From assembly GCA_022794255.1 (NCBI GenBank), contig JAAWEL010000032.1, forward strand, positions 1-51,714: a stretch of 51,714 nt of DNA. The letters run 5' to 3'. Numbering within the stretch: the stretch's first letter is position 1; the number at the start of each line of letters is the position of its first letter. A program made the translations under genes and the position numbers. Source of the stretch: Lachnospiraceae bacterium. GTDB lineage: Bacteria; Bacillota; Clostridia; Lachnospirales; Lachnospiraceae. A model generated the notes under the pieces. That model searched no databases, was not told where the DNA came from, and worked only from the letters and a program-made list of their open reading frames with translations. Of this stretch, positions 1-6,012 are shown piece after piece.

Positions 1-424
1 GGTGTCTGGTTATAGCTGTTTTCAGCATTTCAAACTTGGAGTTGTCACAGGTGGATTTCCCCCAGCGGGAAAAATCGATTTCCAGCCAGTTTTCCGTGTC
101 CATATGGAAAAGTCCGGACAGCTTTGTCAATGTTTCCTTTCCGGAAGAAAAGCCTGTGGCAGACATACTTTGTATGGCTGTCAGTATCTCCTGTCTTTCT
201 TTCTCAGACAGGATTGCCCGGTCAAGAATAAAATCATGGAACAAACAGATTCCGCCGTTTCTTCCCGGCTCTGTGTAGACCGGAATCCCGGATCCGCTTA
301 AAGCTTCGATATCCCGGTAAATCGTTCTGGGAGAAACCTCGAATTTTTCCGCTAGTTCTGGGGCAGTGGTACGTCCCTTGTCTAAAAGATAATATAAGAT
401 TTTAAACAGACGGCTGTCAGACAT
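1..424 (-). CDS. YafY/DeoR-type WYL transcriptional regulator, N-terminal part
   Basis: Partial gene: the first 141 codons read leftward from an ATG at 424 and the 3' end lies outside the window. The reading begins MSDSRLFKILYYLLDKGRTT and continues with ELAEKFEVSPRTIYRDIEAL, a classic HTH_11 winged helix at residues about 5-50. A GIPVYTEPGRNGG-type wing follows, and then the beginning of a WYL effector domain near residue 130. A GAGGAGG-like ribosome site lies just upstream of the ATG. WYL regulators of this kind are ligand- or nucleic-acid-responsive DNA-binding proteins in the cytoplasm. The target cannot be inferred here, because the neighbour on its 5' side is a decayed gene. The family call is firm; the function is open. 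Confidence 0.85.
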   Translation of the reverse strand, partial: MSDSRLFKILYYLLDKGRTTAPELAEKFEVSPRTIYRDIEALSGSGIPVYTEPGRNGGICLFHDFILDRAILSEKERQEILTAIQSMSATGFSSGKETLTKLSGLFHMDTENWLEIDFSRWGKSTCDNSKFEMLKTAITRH

Positions 425-582
425 CCCTTGCCTCCTCTTTTGTTTTATACATCATCAGAATCCTTTTTGTTTTTATCATATCATAATTTTGGAGGTGTGA
501 AAAATATTTTACAAAAGAATACAAAAAAGATATTGGTAAAGTGTTCATTCAGGGATAATTTTTAAAGAAATGAGAGTGAAAA

Positions 583-790
583 ATGGAACGAAGATCGCTG
601 ATTGTGGAGGACAATGAGCTGTTAGCCGAGGAAACGGCTGACTATTTTGCCGGAAAAGATATCCTTTTCGGAGCTGGCAAGAGAGCAGCTTGTAAGGATT
701 GAACCGATGATTCGGGAGAAGGACATTCAGGTACAATACCAGGAGGACGGGGTACAGGTGATGGTGGAGAGAGAAGGGAACAAAAAATAA
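583..790 (+). pseudogene. Remnant of a two-component system (response regulator start fused by deletion to a histidine kinase piece)
   Basis: An ATG at 583 opens a 39-codon frame whose start reads LIVEDNELLAEETADYF, like the first strand and helix of a response regulator receiver domain. It stops at 702. From about 671 a second frame reads ELAREQLVRIEPMIREKDIQ and ends at the TAA at 788-790. That piece resembles the helix and start of the ATPase region of a sensor histidine kinase. The two pieces overlap in different frames, which suggests that a large internal deletion joined the ends of a regulator-kinase pair. The remnant ends three bases before the convergent yciI-like gene. An alternative is chance similarity of short peptides, so the call is moderate. 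Confidence 0.55.
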
Positions 791-793
791 TGC

Positions 794-1093
794 TTACAGG
801 AGATAGTTATTTTCCTTATCAGCTACCTGCAAAGCAGCAAGTGTATATGTGGCAAAACCTTCAACAACAAGCGGTTCTGACTTACAAAGAGCTTCTGCTT
901 CCTCATAGCTTTGTGTTTTGAAAATGACCATACCGGCAACACCCGGATAACCTTTGAATGGACCGCAAAGCTGTATTTTCCCATCTGCATCCAATTTTTT
1001 CAGATTTTCCACATGTCTTGTGATCACAGCTTTTGTAACCTTATTGTAAGTTTTCCCTTTTTTGATTGTCATTACATATAACCATTTTTCCAT
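794..1093 (-). CDS. YciI-like (YCII-related) small protein
   Basis: This 99-residue protein begins MEKWLYVMTIKKGKTYNKV and has the typical YCII ferredoxin-like layout. An N-terminal strand is followed by a helix with RHVENLKKLDADGKI, then the LCGPFKG turn, a MVIFKTQSYEEAEALCKSEP strand-helix region and a C-terminal strand. Family members are small cytoplasmic dimers, some with a His-Asp pair proposed as catalytic, and most have no assigned substrate. The ATG at 1093 is preceded by TTGGAGGACAATA, a good ribosome site. It is a single-gene unit, with its stop almost touching that of the two-component remnant. Function unknown beyond family membership. Confidence 0.8.
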   Translation of the reverse strand: MEKWLYVMTIKKGKTYNKVTKAVITRHVENLKKLDADGKIQLCGPFKGYPGVAGMVIFKTQSYEEAEALCKSEPLVVEGFATYTLAALQVADKENNYLL

Positions 1094-1200
1094 TTATTGT
1101 CCTCCAATCAGATAAATGTGTTCCCTTCCCCACTGAGGGTATGAAAATTGTAACATATAGAATATGACATGTAGCTGTCTCATTTGATGATTTTTTTACC

Positions 1201-1731
1201 TTACAGGACACATTCCAGCTGACAGTCACAGGGCTCTGCCTGGACATGCTGCTGGTTATAAACCAGAGCCTCCACACATCCCATTTTGCGGTAGAAGGCC
1301 TGACTTTCCACAGAGGAGTGGGCAGAAATATACAGTTTGGCAGCACCGTGTTCTTTTGCCCACCTTTTTGCCGAAAGAAAAAGTTCTTTGCCGATCCCAA
1401 GGCTTCGCATGTCCTCCGATACATGGATACTGGTTAAATCCAGATATTTTTGTTCTCCTCCAAACAGAGCAGATTCCACGGAGACAAAACCCTTTAATTT
1501 CTGATTGTCAAAGGCAGCATAGACAAAGCCGCCGGATTTTAGCGTGTTTTTCAGACAGGCAGTCAGGACTTCAAGGTCTGATTTGGTCCAGTCATCTACA
1601 AAGGGAACATCCTTTATATTCCATGCTCCATTTTCTTTACGCCAGCATTTAGTGACAATCTGATGGCGGATAAAATGCTGAAACAGCTCCGGGAAGAGCT
1701 CGTCTGGTATTAAATTTCGGTATTCAATCAT
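1201..1731 (-). CDS. GNAT-family N-acetyltransferase
   Basis: This 176-residue protein starts at the ATG at 1731, chosen because AAAGGAG lies eight bases upstream. An upstream in-frame extension has no ribosome site. The central and C-terminal part has the GNAT fold signatures: the GFVSVESALFG strand, the acetyl-CoA pyrophosphate loop in RSLGIGKELF, the following helix, and SSVESQAFYRKMGC, where Tyr is the usual general-acid position. The N-terminal 60 residues are helical and may set specificity. It probably acetylates a small molecule or peptide amine in the cytoplasm. It is divergent from the TetR gene, with a separate promoter. Confidence 0.88.
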   Translation of the reverse strand: MIEYRNLIPDELFPELFQHFIRHQIVTKCWRKENGAWNIKDVPFVDDWTKSDLEVLTACLKNTLKSGGFVYAAFDNQKLKGFVSVESALFGGEQKYLDLTSIHVSEDMRSLGIGKELFLSAKRWAKEHGAAKLYISAHSSVESQAFYRKMGCVEALVYNQQHVQAEPCDCQLECVL

Positions 1732-1759
1732 GTGCTTACTCCTTTCATTTTTGTAGTTA

Positions 1760-1788
1760 AGTATAAAGAAATTCCTGATAAAATACAA
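1760..1788 (-). promoter_or_regulatory. Promoter of the GNAT gene
   Basis: On the minus strand TTGTAT (complement of 1783-1788) and TATACT (complement of 1760-1765) are separated by exactly 17 bases, a good SigA-type match. It lies about 30 bases upstream of the GNAT start at 1731. Confidence 0.6.
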
Positions 1789-1815
1789 TCCCTGATTTTA
1801 ATTGAAATTTGATGC

Positions 1816-1844
1816 TTGACAATGAAAAAGAAACAGAGTATTAT
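1816..1844 (+). promoter_or_regulatory. SigA-type promoter of the TetR-DUF4180 operon
   Basis: A perfect -35 TTGACA (1816-1821) is followed after 17 bases by TATTAT (1839-1844). The palindrome at 1849-1874 starts just downstream of the -10, where a bound repressor would block initiation. Confidence 0.7.
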
Positions 1845-1848
1845 AATT

Positions 1849-1874
1849 ATGACTAAAACAGTATTTTTAGTCAT
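1849..1874. promoter_or_regulatory. Palindromic operator, probable TetR autoregulation site
   Basis: ATGACTAAAA (1849-1858) and its exact reverse complement TTTTAGTCAT (1865-1874) are separated by six bases. The element covers the expected transcription start of the TetR gene that begins 15 bases downstream. Its size and symmetry fit a TetR-family operator. Autorepression is inferred, not shown. Confidence 0.65.
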
Positions 1875-1889
1875 ATAGAAGGGGGAACT

Positions 1890-2468
1890 ATGCCACGAGG
1901 TTTTTCGGAACAGGAAAAGACGAATATCAAAAACAGTTTATGGGAGGCATGCAAACAAAGCTGGACCCGGTATGGATATAAAAAGACCAGTGTGGATGAG
2001 CTTTGCCGGCAGGTTGGCATCTCAAAGGGAGCGTTTTATCTTTTTTTTGAGTCCAAGGAAGCGCTTTTTTGCGAGGTTTTGTGTGGGGTTCAGGAGGAGA
2101 TCTGCGATGCTGCCATAAAGGCTATGGAAGAGAGAAGGGACAAGCAAGGTGCGGCGGAGGCATTGAAGGTCATTTACCGGGAATATGACAGAAACAATTT
2201 TTTATATGGGGCCAGCAGCGGGGATTACGCGATTTTGATGAACAAGCTGTCTCATGAGCAGCGCCAGAAGATTGAGAGGATAAGCTGTAAAAGCAGAAAG
2301 ATTTTTTCAGAACAACCTTATTTGAAGCTTAAGGTGGATGAATCTATGGCTGTGTCTGTTATTTATTCTCTGATTATGAATATCCGAAACAAGGATATAT
2401 TTTTGGAAAATCACAGAGAGATTTTTGATTTTATGGTTGACCATCTGATAGACAGCTTGTATGAATAG
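1890..2468 (+). CDS. TetR/AcrR-family transcriptional regulator
   Basis: This 192-residue protein has an N-terminal TetR helix-turn-helix (residues about 12-60), including KKTSVDELCRQVGISKGAFY and LFFESKEALF, the hallmark of the family. The remaining 130 residues are helical and form the ligand/dimer domain. The ATG at 1890 follows AGAAGGGGGAAC. A consensus promoter and a 10+10 base palindrome lie directly upstream, so it probably represses itself. The DUF4180 gene begins 12 bases after its stop and is very likely co-transcribed; TetR-DUF4180 pairing is common in Firmicutes. The divergent GNAT gene could be a second target. Confidence 0.9.
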   Translation: MPRGFSEQEKTNIKNSLWEACKQSWTRYGYKKTSVDELCRQVGISKGAFYLFFESKEALFCEVLCGVQEEICDAAIKAMEERRDKQGAAEALKVIYREYDRNNFLYGASSGDYAILMNKLSHEQRQKIERISCKSRKIFSEQPYLKLKVDESMAVSVIYSLIMNIRNKDIFLENHREIFDFMVDHLIDSLYE

Positions 2469-2480
2469 GAGGAGAGAAAG

Positions 2481-2843
2481 GTGAATACAAAAATAGTAAA
2501 GAGAAATAATCATATGGCTGCGGTTATTGACAGTGAGGAATGTTTGATTACGGATGTAAATTCTGCCCTGGATTTGGCTATGACGGTAAAGTATGAGACG
2601 GGTTGTACCAATATCGCAATCAATAAAAGCGCTGTCACAGAGGATTTTTTTATCTTAAGTACTTGTCTGGCAGGGGAGATTCTGCAGAAATTCATCAATT
2701 ATGGGATTCGGTTTGCAATCTACGGGGATTTTTCAAAATATACCAGCAAACCACTGAAAGATTTTATGTTTGAGAGTAACCAGGGAAGAGATTTTTATTT
2801 TCAGTCAGATGTAACCCTAGCAGTTGATAAGCTTTTGCAATGA
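2481..2843 (+). CDS. DUF4180 domain protein
   Basis: A 120-residue cytoplasmic protein with a GTG start at 2481 preceded by AGGAGAGAAAG. The sequence shows the DUF4180 pattern: an early strand MAAVIDSEECLITDVNSALD, a central NIAINKSAVTEDFFIL segment, a helix with GEILQKFINYGIRFAIYGDF, and a C-terminal SNQGRDFYFQSDVTLAVDKL. This family resembles STAS/SpoIIAA-like small domains in outline, but no biochemical role is established. It sits 12 bases behind the TetR gene in one operon, so it is probably induced by the same signal. No signal peptide or membrane segment is visible. Confidence 0.8.
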   Translation: MNTKIVKRNNHMAAVIDSEECLITDVNSALDLAMTVKYETGCTNIAINKSAVTEDFFILSTCLAGEILQKFINYGIRFAIYGDFSKYTSKPLKDFMFESNQGRDFYFQSDVTLAVDKLLQ

Positions 2844-2947
2844 GAAAAGGGGGATGATCCCCATAGATATTGAAAAAGTTAATAAGCTTTAAATTTGGTA
2901 AGCAGGAAAATGACAAAAATATTTAGAATAATAGGGAGGTAGTGGTT

Positions 2948-3889
2948 ATGGGCGGAATCAAAGAAAGTCCTTTAGAGCTGATCGGAGGTACTCCGCTGTT
3001 AAAGGCAAAAGGCTATGCAAAGAAAGCAGGGATACAGGACACAGTAATACTTGCCAAGTTGGAATATCTGAATCCGGCTGGCTCTGTAAAAGACCGGGTT
3101 GCCCTTGGCATGATTGAGGATGCAGAGAAGCAGGGGATTTTAAAAGAGGGGGCAACGATTATTGAGCCTACCAGCGGAAATACGGGAATTGGTCTGGCCA
3201 TGGTTGCAGCGGCAAGGGGCTATCGGGCGATTCTTACATTGCCAGAGACGATGAGTGTGGAGAGAAGGAAGCTTTTACAGGCTTATGGTGCAAAGCTGGT
3301 TCTTACAGACGGCAGCAAAGGGATGGCCGGAGCGATTGAAAAGGCAGAGGAATTAAAGGCATCGATTCCCGGGGCTGTCATTTTAGGTCAGTTTGTAAAT
3401 CCTGCCAATCCGGCTGTCCATAAAGCAACCACAGGCCCGGAGATTTGGGAGCAGACCAGCGGACAGATGGATATTTTTGTGGCTTGTGTGGGGACAGGGG
3501 GAACGATTACCGGAACAGGGGAGTACTTAAAGGACAAGAATCCGGCTATAAAGGTGGTGGCAGTGGAGCCCTCTGACAGTCCGGTGCTGTCAAAAGGGAT
3601 ATCCGGGGCTCACAGCATCCAGGGAATCGGAGCTGGATTTGTCCCGGAGGTTTTAAATACCAGGATTTACGATGAGATAATTGGGGTGAAGGATGAAGAT
3701 GCATTTGCTGAGGGAAGGGCATTTGCTAAGAGTGAGGGAATCCTTGTGGGCATATCCTCTGGTGCAGCACTAAAAGCGGCTTCTATTCTGGCATTGCGGG
3801 CTGAAAATAAGGGAAAAACCATTGTGGTTCTTCTTCCGGATTCCGGTGACCGGTATCTGTCAACCCCTCTTTTTGGTGCTGAAGGATGA
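2948..3889 (+). CDS. cysK: Cysteine synthase A (O-acetylserine sulfhydrylase)
   Basis: A PLP enzyme of 313 residues that makes L-cysteine from O-acetylserine and sulfide in the cytoplasm. Key sequence features are the PLP lysine in NPAGSVKDRVA (Lys48), the substrate/phosphate loop PTSGNTG (about 74-80), the GTGGTITGTGEYLK cofactor loop, and the C-terminal GISSGAALKAA and PDSGDRYLST motifs. The ATG at 2948 was chosen because AGGGAGG lies seven bases upstream; an in-frame GTG at 2942 is possible. The gene lies just upstream of the metNIQ unit but has its own reading unit; a new promoter starts 15 bases after its stop. No T-box or riboswitch was recognised in the 104-base gap before it. Confidence 0.95.
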   Translation: MGGIKESPLELIGGTPLLKAKGYAKKAGIQDTVILAKLEYLNPAGSVKDRVALGMIEDAEKQGILKEGATIIEPTSGNTGIGLAMVAAARGYRAILTLPETMSVERRKLLQAYGAKLVLTDGSKGMAGAIEKAEELKASIPGAVILGQFVNPANPAVHKATTGPEIWEQTSGQMDIFVACVGTGGTITGTGEYLKDKNPAIKVVAVEPSDSPVLSKGISGAHSIQGIGAGFVPEVLNTRIYDEIIGVKDEDAFAEGRAFAKSEGILVGISSGAALKAASILALRAENKGKTIVVLLPDSGDRYLSTPLFGAEG

Positions 3890-3904
3890 TTTTTTAATAA
3901 AAAC

Positions 3905-3933
3905 TTGACAAATGCTCCACATTAGCGTAAAAT
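3905..3933 (+). promoter_or_regulatory. Promoter of the metNIQ leader transcript
   Basis: Perfect TTGACA at 3905-3910, then exactly 17 bases, then TAAAAT at 3928-3933. Transcription should start near 3940, about 50 bases before the leader peptide start codon and 300 bases before metN. Confidence 0.8.
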
Positions 3934-3956
3934 ACGCCCATAGATAAAAAAGCGAT

Positions 3957-3978
3957 TCATACAGCTATGATTGTATGA
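3957..3978 (+). promoter_or_regulatory. 5'UTR hairpin just before the leader peptide ribosome site
   Basis: TCATACA (3957-3963) and TGTATGA (3972-3978) form a perfect 7 bp stem with an 8-base loop. The GGAG ribosome site of the leader peptide is at 3983-3986. The hairpin could protect the 5' end or pause RNA polymerase so that it couples with the ribosome. Confidence 0.5.
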
Positions 3979-3991
3979 GGATGGAGATTAT

Positions 3992-4090
3992 ATGGATAAC
4001 CGGACAAACCTGCAGATGGATATGGCTATGATGAGCGGCATGATGATGTGCATGTGCCGCATGTTCGTATGCGCAAAATATCATAGATAA
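3992..4090 (+). CDS. Met/Cys-rich leader peptide of the metNIQ operon
   Basis: A 32-codon open frame with ATG at 3992, preceded by GGAG five bases upstream, and stop TAA at 4088-4090. It reads MDNRTNLQMDMAMMSG followed by MMMCMCRMFVCAKYHR. Ten of 32 codons are Met (positions 1, 9, 11, 13, 14, 17, 18, 19, 21, 24) and three are Cys (20, 22, 27). It is far too Met-rich and too short to be an enzyme. It sits between a strong promoter and an intrinsic terminator upstream of the methionine transporter genes. This is the layout of an attenuation leader peptide, in which ribosome stalling at Met codons reports shortage of charged tRNA-Met. It has no known homologue that I can name. Translation is inferred from the ribosome site and codon pattern. 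Confidence 0.8.
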   Translation: MDNRTNLQMDMAMMSGMMMCMCRMFVCAKYHR

Positions 4091-4175
4091 CTGCATGGAT
4101 TGTGAGAAGACTTGGGAAACCGGTGAAACAGCAACGGATATCAGATCGCAAACCTGCATAGGTTTGCGATTTTTT
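4004..4175 (+). promoter_or_regulatory. Four-segment transcription attenuator of metNIQ (protector, antiterminator, terminator)
   Basis: Segment 1 (4004-4015) lies in leader codons 5-8. Segment 2 (4091-4105) starts directly after the leader stop. Segment 3 (4146-4158) and segment 4 (4161-4170) follow. Segment 2 pairs with segment 1 (11 pairs, one bulged U4096, one A-A mismatch) or with segment 3 (12 pairs including one GU, with the same bulge and mismatch). Segment 3 otherwise forms the terminator with segment 4. Segments 1 and 3 share the same CAAACCTGCA, so 1:2, 2:3 and 3:4 are mutually exclusive as in the E. coli trp attenuator. A ribosome at the stop codon would cover segment 2 and favour termination. 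One stalled at Met codons 9-14 would cover segment 1 and leave 2:3 to form. Pairings were found by eye. Confidence 0.78.
4145..4175 (+). terminator. Intrinsic terminator in the metNIQ leader
   Basis: A perfect 10 bp stem, ATCGCAAACC (4145-4154) with GGTTTGCGAT (4161-4170), loop TGCATA, is followed by a run of T to 4175. It lies 67 bases before the metN start and within the metNIQ transcript, so it must be conditional if the promoter at 3905 drives metN. Confidence 0.92.
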
Positions 4176-4242
4176 AATGGATTTAGGAAAGCTCGTTCTA
4201 TGAAACAAAATGGTAAATCTACAGGAGAAGAAAGGAGCAGTT

Positions 4243-5262
4243 ATGGTATCGGAAGAACCAATTATCCAGCTGCGAAATGTGGGGAAGGAATTTAAGACAG
4301 CCAATGGACCAGTAGTAGCGCTCGATGACATTAATTTAGACATCAACCGGGGGGAAATATTTGGCATTATTGGTCTGTCCGGTGCAGGAAAAAGTACTCT
4401 GGTCCGGTGCATCAATATGTTGGAGACCCCTACCTCCGGGCAGGTGATTTTTGAGGGAGAAAATCTGGCAGCGCAGAGTGATAAGCAGAAGCGGATGGCA
4501 AGACGATCTATGGGAATGATTTTCCAGCAGTTTAATCTTCTGGCTCAGAGAAATATTTTAAGGAATGTGTGTTTTCCCTTAGAGATTGCCGGGGTGTCCA
4601 GACAGGAAGGGAGAAAGCGGGCCATGGAGTTGCTTGAGTTGGTAGGCTTAGCGGACCGGGCCAGTGCTTATCCGGCACAGCTTTCTGGTGGACAGAAGCA
4701 GCGGGTGGCTATTGCCAGAGCTTTAGCTACCAATCCCAAGGTGATTCTCTGTGATGAGGCCACCAGTGCTTTAGACCCCAATACCACCAAGTCCATTTTG
4801 GCTTTGCTAAAGGAGATCAACAAGACAATGGGGGTGACGGTGATTGTGATCACCCATGAGATGGCGGTGATTGAGGCCATCTGTGACCGGGTGGCTATCA
4901 TTGACCAGAGCCATATTGCAGAGCTGGGAACCGTATCGGAGATATTTTCAGAGCCTAAATCAAAGATCGGTCGGCAGCTGATTCTGGGGGATGCAGTGAA
5001 CCAGGTGAAATTCAGCGATTTTAGACAGCTGCGGATCATTTTTGATGGCAGAGAGTCTACAGAGCCGGTGATTTCCAACCTGGTATTGGCCTGCAAGGTG
5101 CCGGTGAACATTATGTATGCATCCACCAAGGATATTAAGGGAACTGCCATGGGTCAGATGATTATTCAGCTTCCAGAGGAGGAGGCAGATGCCAACCGGG
5201 TGATCAATTATTTGAAGAGTATCCATGTGCCATATGAGGAGGTGACCAGACATGACGTTTGA
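4243..5262 (+). CDS. metN: Methionine ABC transporter, ATP-binding protein MetN
   Basis: A 339-residue ATPase that powers methionine import at the inner face of the membrane. Walker A GLSGAGKST is at residues 44-52, the ABC signature LSGGQKQR at 147-154, and Walker B VILCDEATSALDP at about 167-179, with the switch His in VITHEMAV. A C-terminal NIL domain (about 255-335) ends in INYLKSIHVPYEEV; in characterised MetN proteins this domain binds methionine and inhibits transport. The ATG at 4243 has AAAGGAG five bases upstream; an in-frame ATG at 4210 lacks a ribosome site. The 3' end overlaps metI by 11 bases. Expression is predicted to be controlled by the upstream Met-leader attenuator. Confidence 0.95.
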   Translation: MVSEEPIIQLRNVGKEFKTANGPVVALDDINLDINRGEIFGIIGLSGAGKSTLVRCINMLETPTSGQVIFEGENLAAQSDKQKRMARRSMGMIFQQFNLLAQRNILRNVCFPLEIAGVSRQEGRKRAMELLELVGLADRASAYPAQLSGGQKQRVAIARALATNPKVILCDEATSALDPNTTKSILALLKEINKTMGVTVIVITHEMAVIEAICDRVAIIDQSHIAELGTVSEIFSEPKSKIGRQLILGDAVNQVKFSDFRQLRIIFDGRESTEPVISNLVLACKVPVNIMYASTKDIKGTAMGQMIIQLPEEEADANRVINYLKSIHVPYEEVTRHDV

Positions 5263-5917
5263 TGCAACTACCATAACCATGTTAAAGACTGCGATTTGGG
5301 AGACATTTTATATGGTAGCGCTGTCTTCTTTGTTTGCCTATGTAATCGGGCTGCCTTTGGGGATTGTGTTGGTGGTCACGGACACAGACGGGATCCAGCC
5401 GATCCCCTGGCTTCAGAAGATTTTGGGGCTGGCTATCAATCTGCTTCGTTCGGTTCCGTTTTTGATTCTTTTGTTTATTGTTTTGCCTCTTTCCAAGATC
5501 GTGATCGGCACCCGGATTGGTTCTCCGGCCATTGTGATTCCTTTGACGATTGCGGCGGCGCCTTACATTGCCAGAGTTGTGGAATCCTCCTTTAGAGAGA
5601 TTGATGCAGGGGTGATTGAGGCGGCCAAATCGATGGGAGCATCTACCTGGCAGATTATATGGAAGGTTCTGCTTCCGGAGTCAAGGCCTTCCCTTCTTTT
5701 GGGGGCAGCGCTGGCTGTGACCACCATTCTCAGTTACTCGGCTATGGCCGGATTCACAGGCGGCGGCGGACTGGGCGCTGTGGCTATCAACTATGGATAT
5801 TATCGGTATGAGCCGGGACTTATGTGGATTGCAGTGATTCTTCTGGTGGTGATGGTTCAGATTATTCAGGAGATCGGGACTCAGCTGTCCAAAAAGGGAG
5901 ATAAGAGAATCCGGTAA
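5252..5917 (+). CDS. metI: Methionine ABC transporter, permease MetI
   Basis: A 221-residue membrane protein with about five transmembrane segments: residues about 20-40, 55-80, 90-110, 145-175 and 185-210. It carries the ABC permease coupling loop EAAKSMGASTWQIIWKVLLP, which docks to MetN. A GFTGGGGLGAVAINYGYYRY segment, typical of MetI, is also present. The size matches the family. The ATG at 5252 lies inside the end of metN (11-base overlap), so translation is coupled. A 95-base gap containing a strong hairpin separates it from metQ. Confidence 0.94.
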   Translation: MTFDATTITMLKTAIWETFYMVALSSLFAYVIGLPLGIVLVVTDTDGIQPIPWLQKILGLAINLLRSVPFLILLFIVLPLSKIVIGTRIGSPAIVIPLTIAAAPYIARVVESSFREIDAGVIEAAKSMGASTWQIIWKVLLPESRPSLLLGAALAVTTILSYSAMAGFTGGGGLGAVAINYGYYRYEPGLMWIAVILLVVMVQIIQEIGTQLSKKGDKRIR

Positions 5918-5941
5918 GAGCCCCTTAAAGACAGGATTTAT

Positions 5942-5963
5942 CAGTCCAGGAACTCCTGGACTG
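5942..5963 (+). other. Intercistronic hairpin between metI and metQ
   Basis: CAGTCCAGG (5942-5950) and CCTGGACTG (5955-5963) form a perfect 9 bp stem with a 4-base loop. No T run follows, so it is not an intrinsic terminator. It may stabilise a processed metQ or metNI mRNA end and allow different amounts of binding protein and permease. Confidence 0.6.
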
Positions 5964-6012
5964 TGGGCAATATGCCAGATAAATCAAAAATAACAAGAGG
6001 AGGATATTTATT

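Noticed and set aside
2846..2862. GGGGA-TGA-TCCCC hairpin after the DUF4180 gene
   Set aside because: No T run follows and the loop is very small, so I do not call it a terminator.
4108..4137. Sequence GGGAA followed by GGTGAAAC and GCAAC, resembling core pieces of cobalamin or SAM riboswitches
   Set aside because: Only short pieces match, the remaining conserved parts of either riboswitch are missing, and the segment lies in the loop between attenuator segments 2 and 3. The leader peptide model explains the region better.
4210..4242. Earlier in-frame ATG for metN
   Set aside because: It has no ribosome site, while ATG 4243 has AAAGGAG at the right distance.
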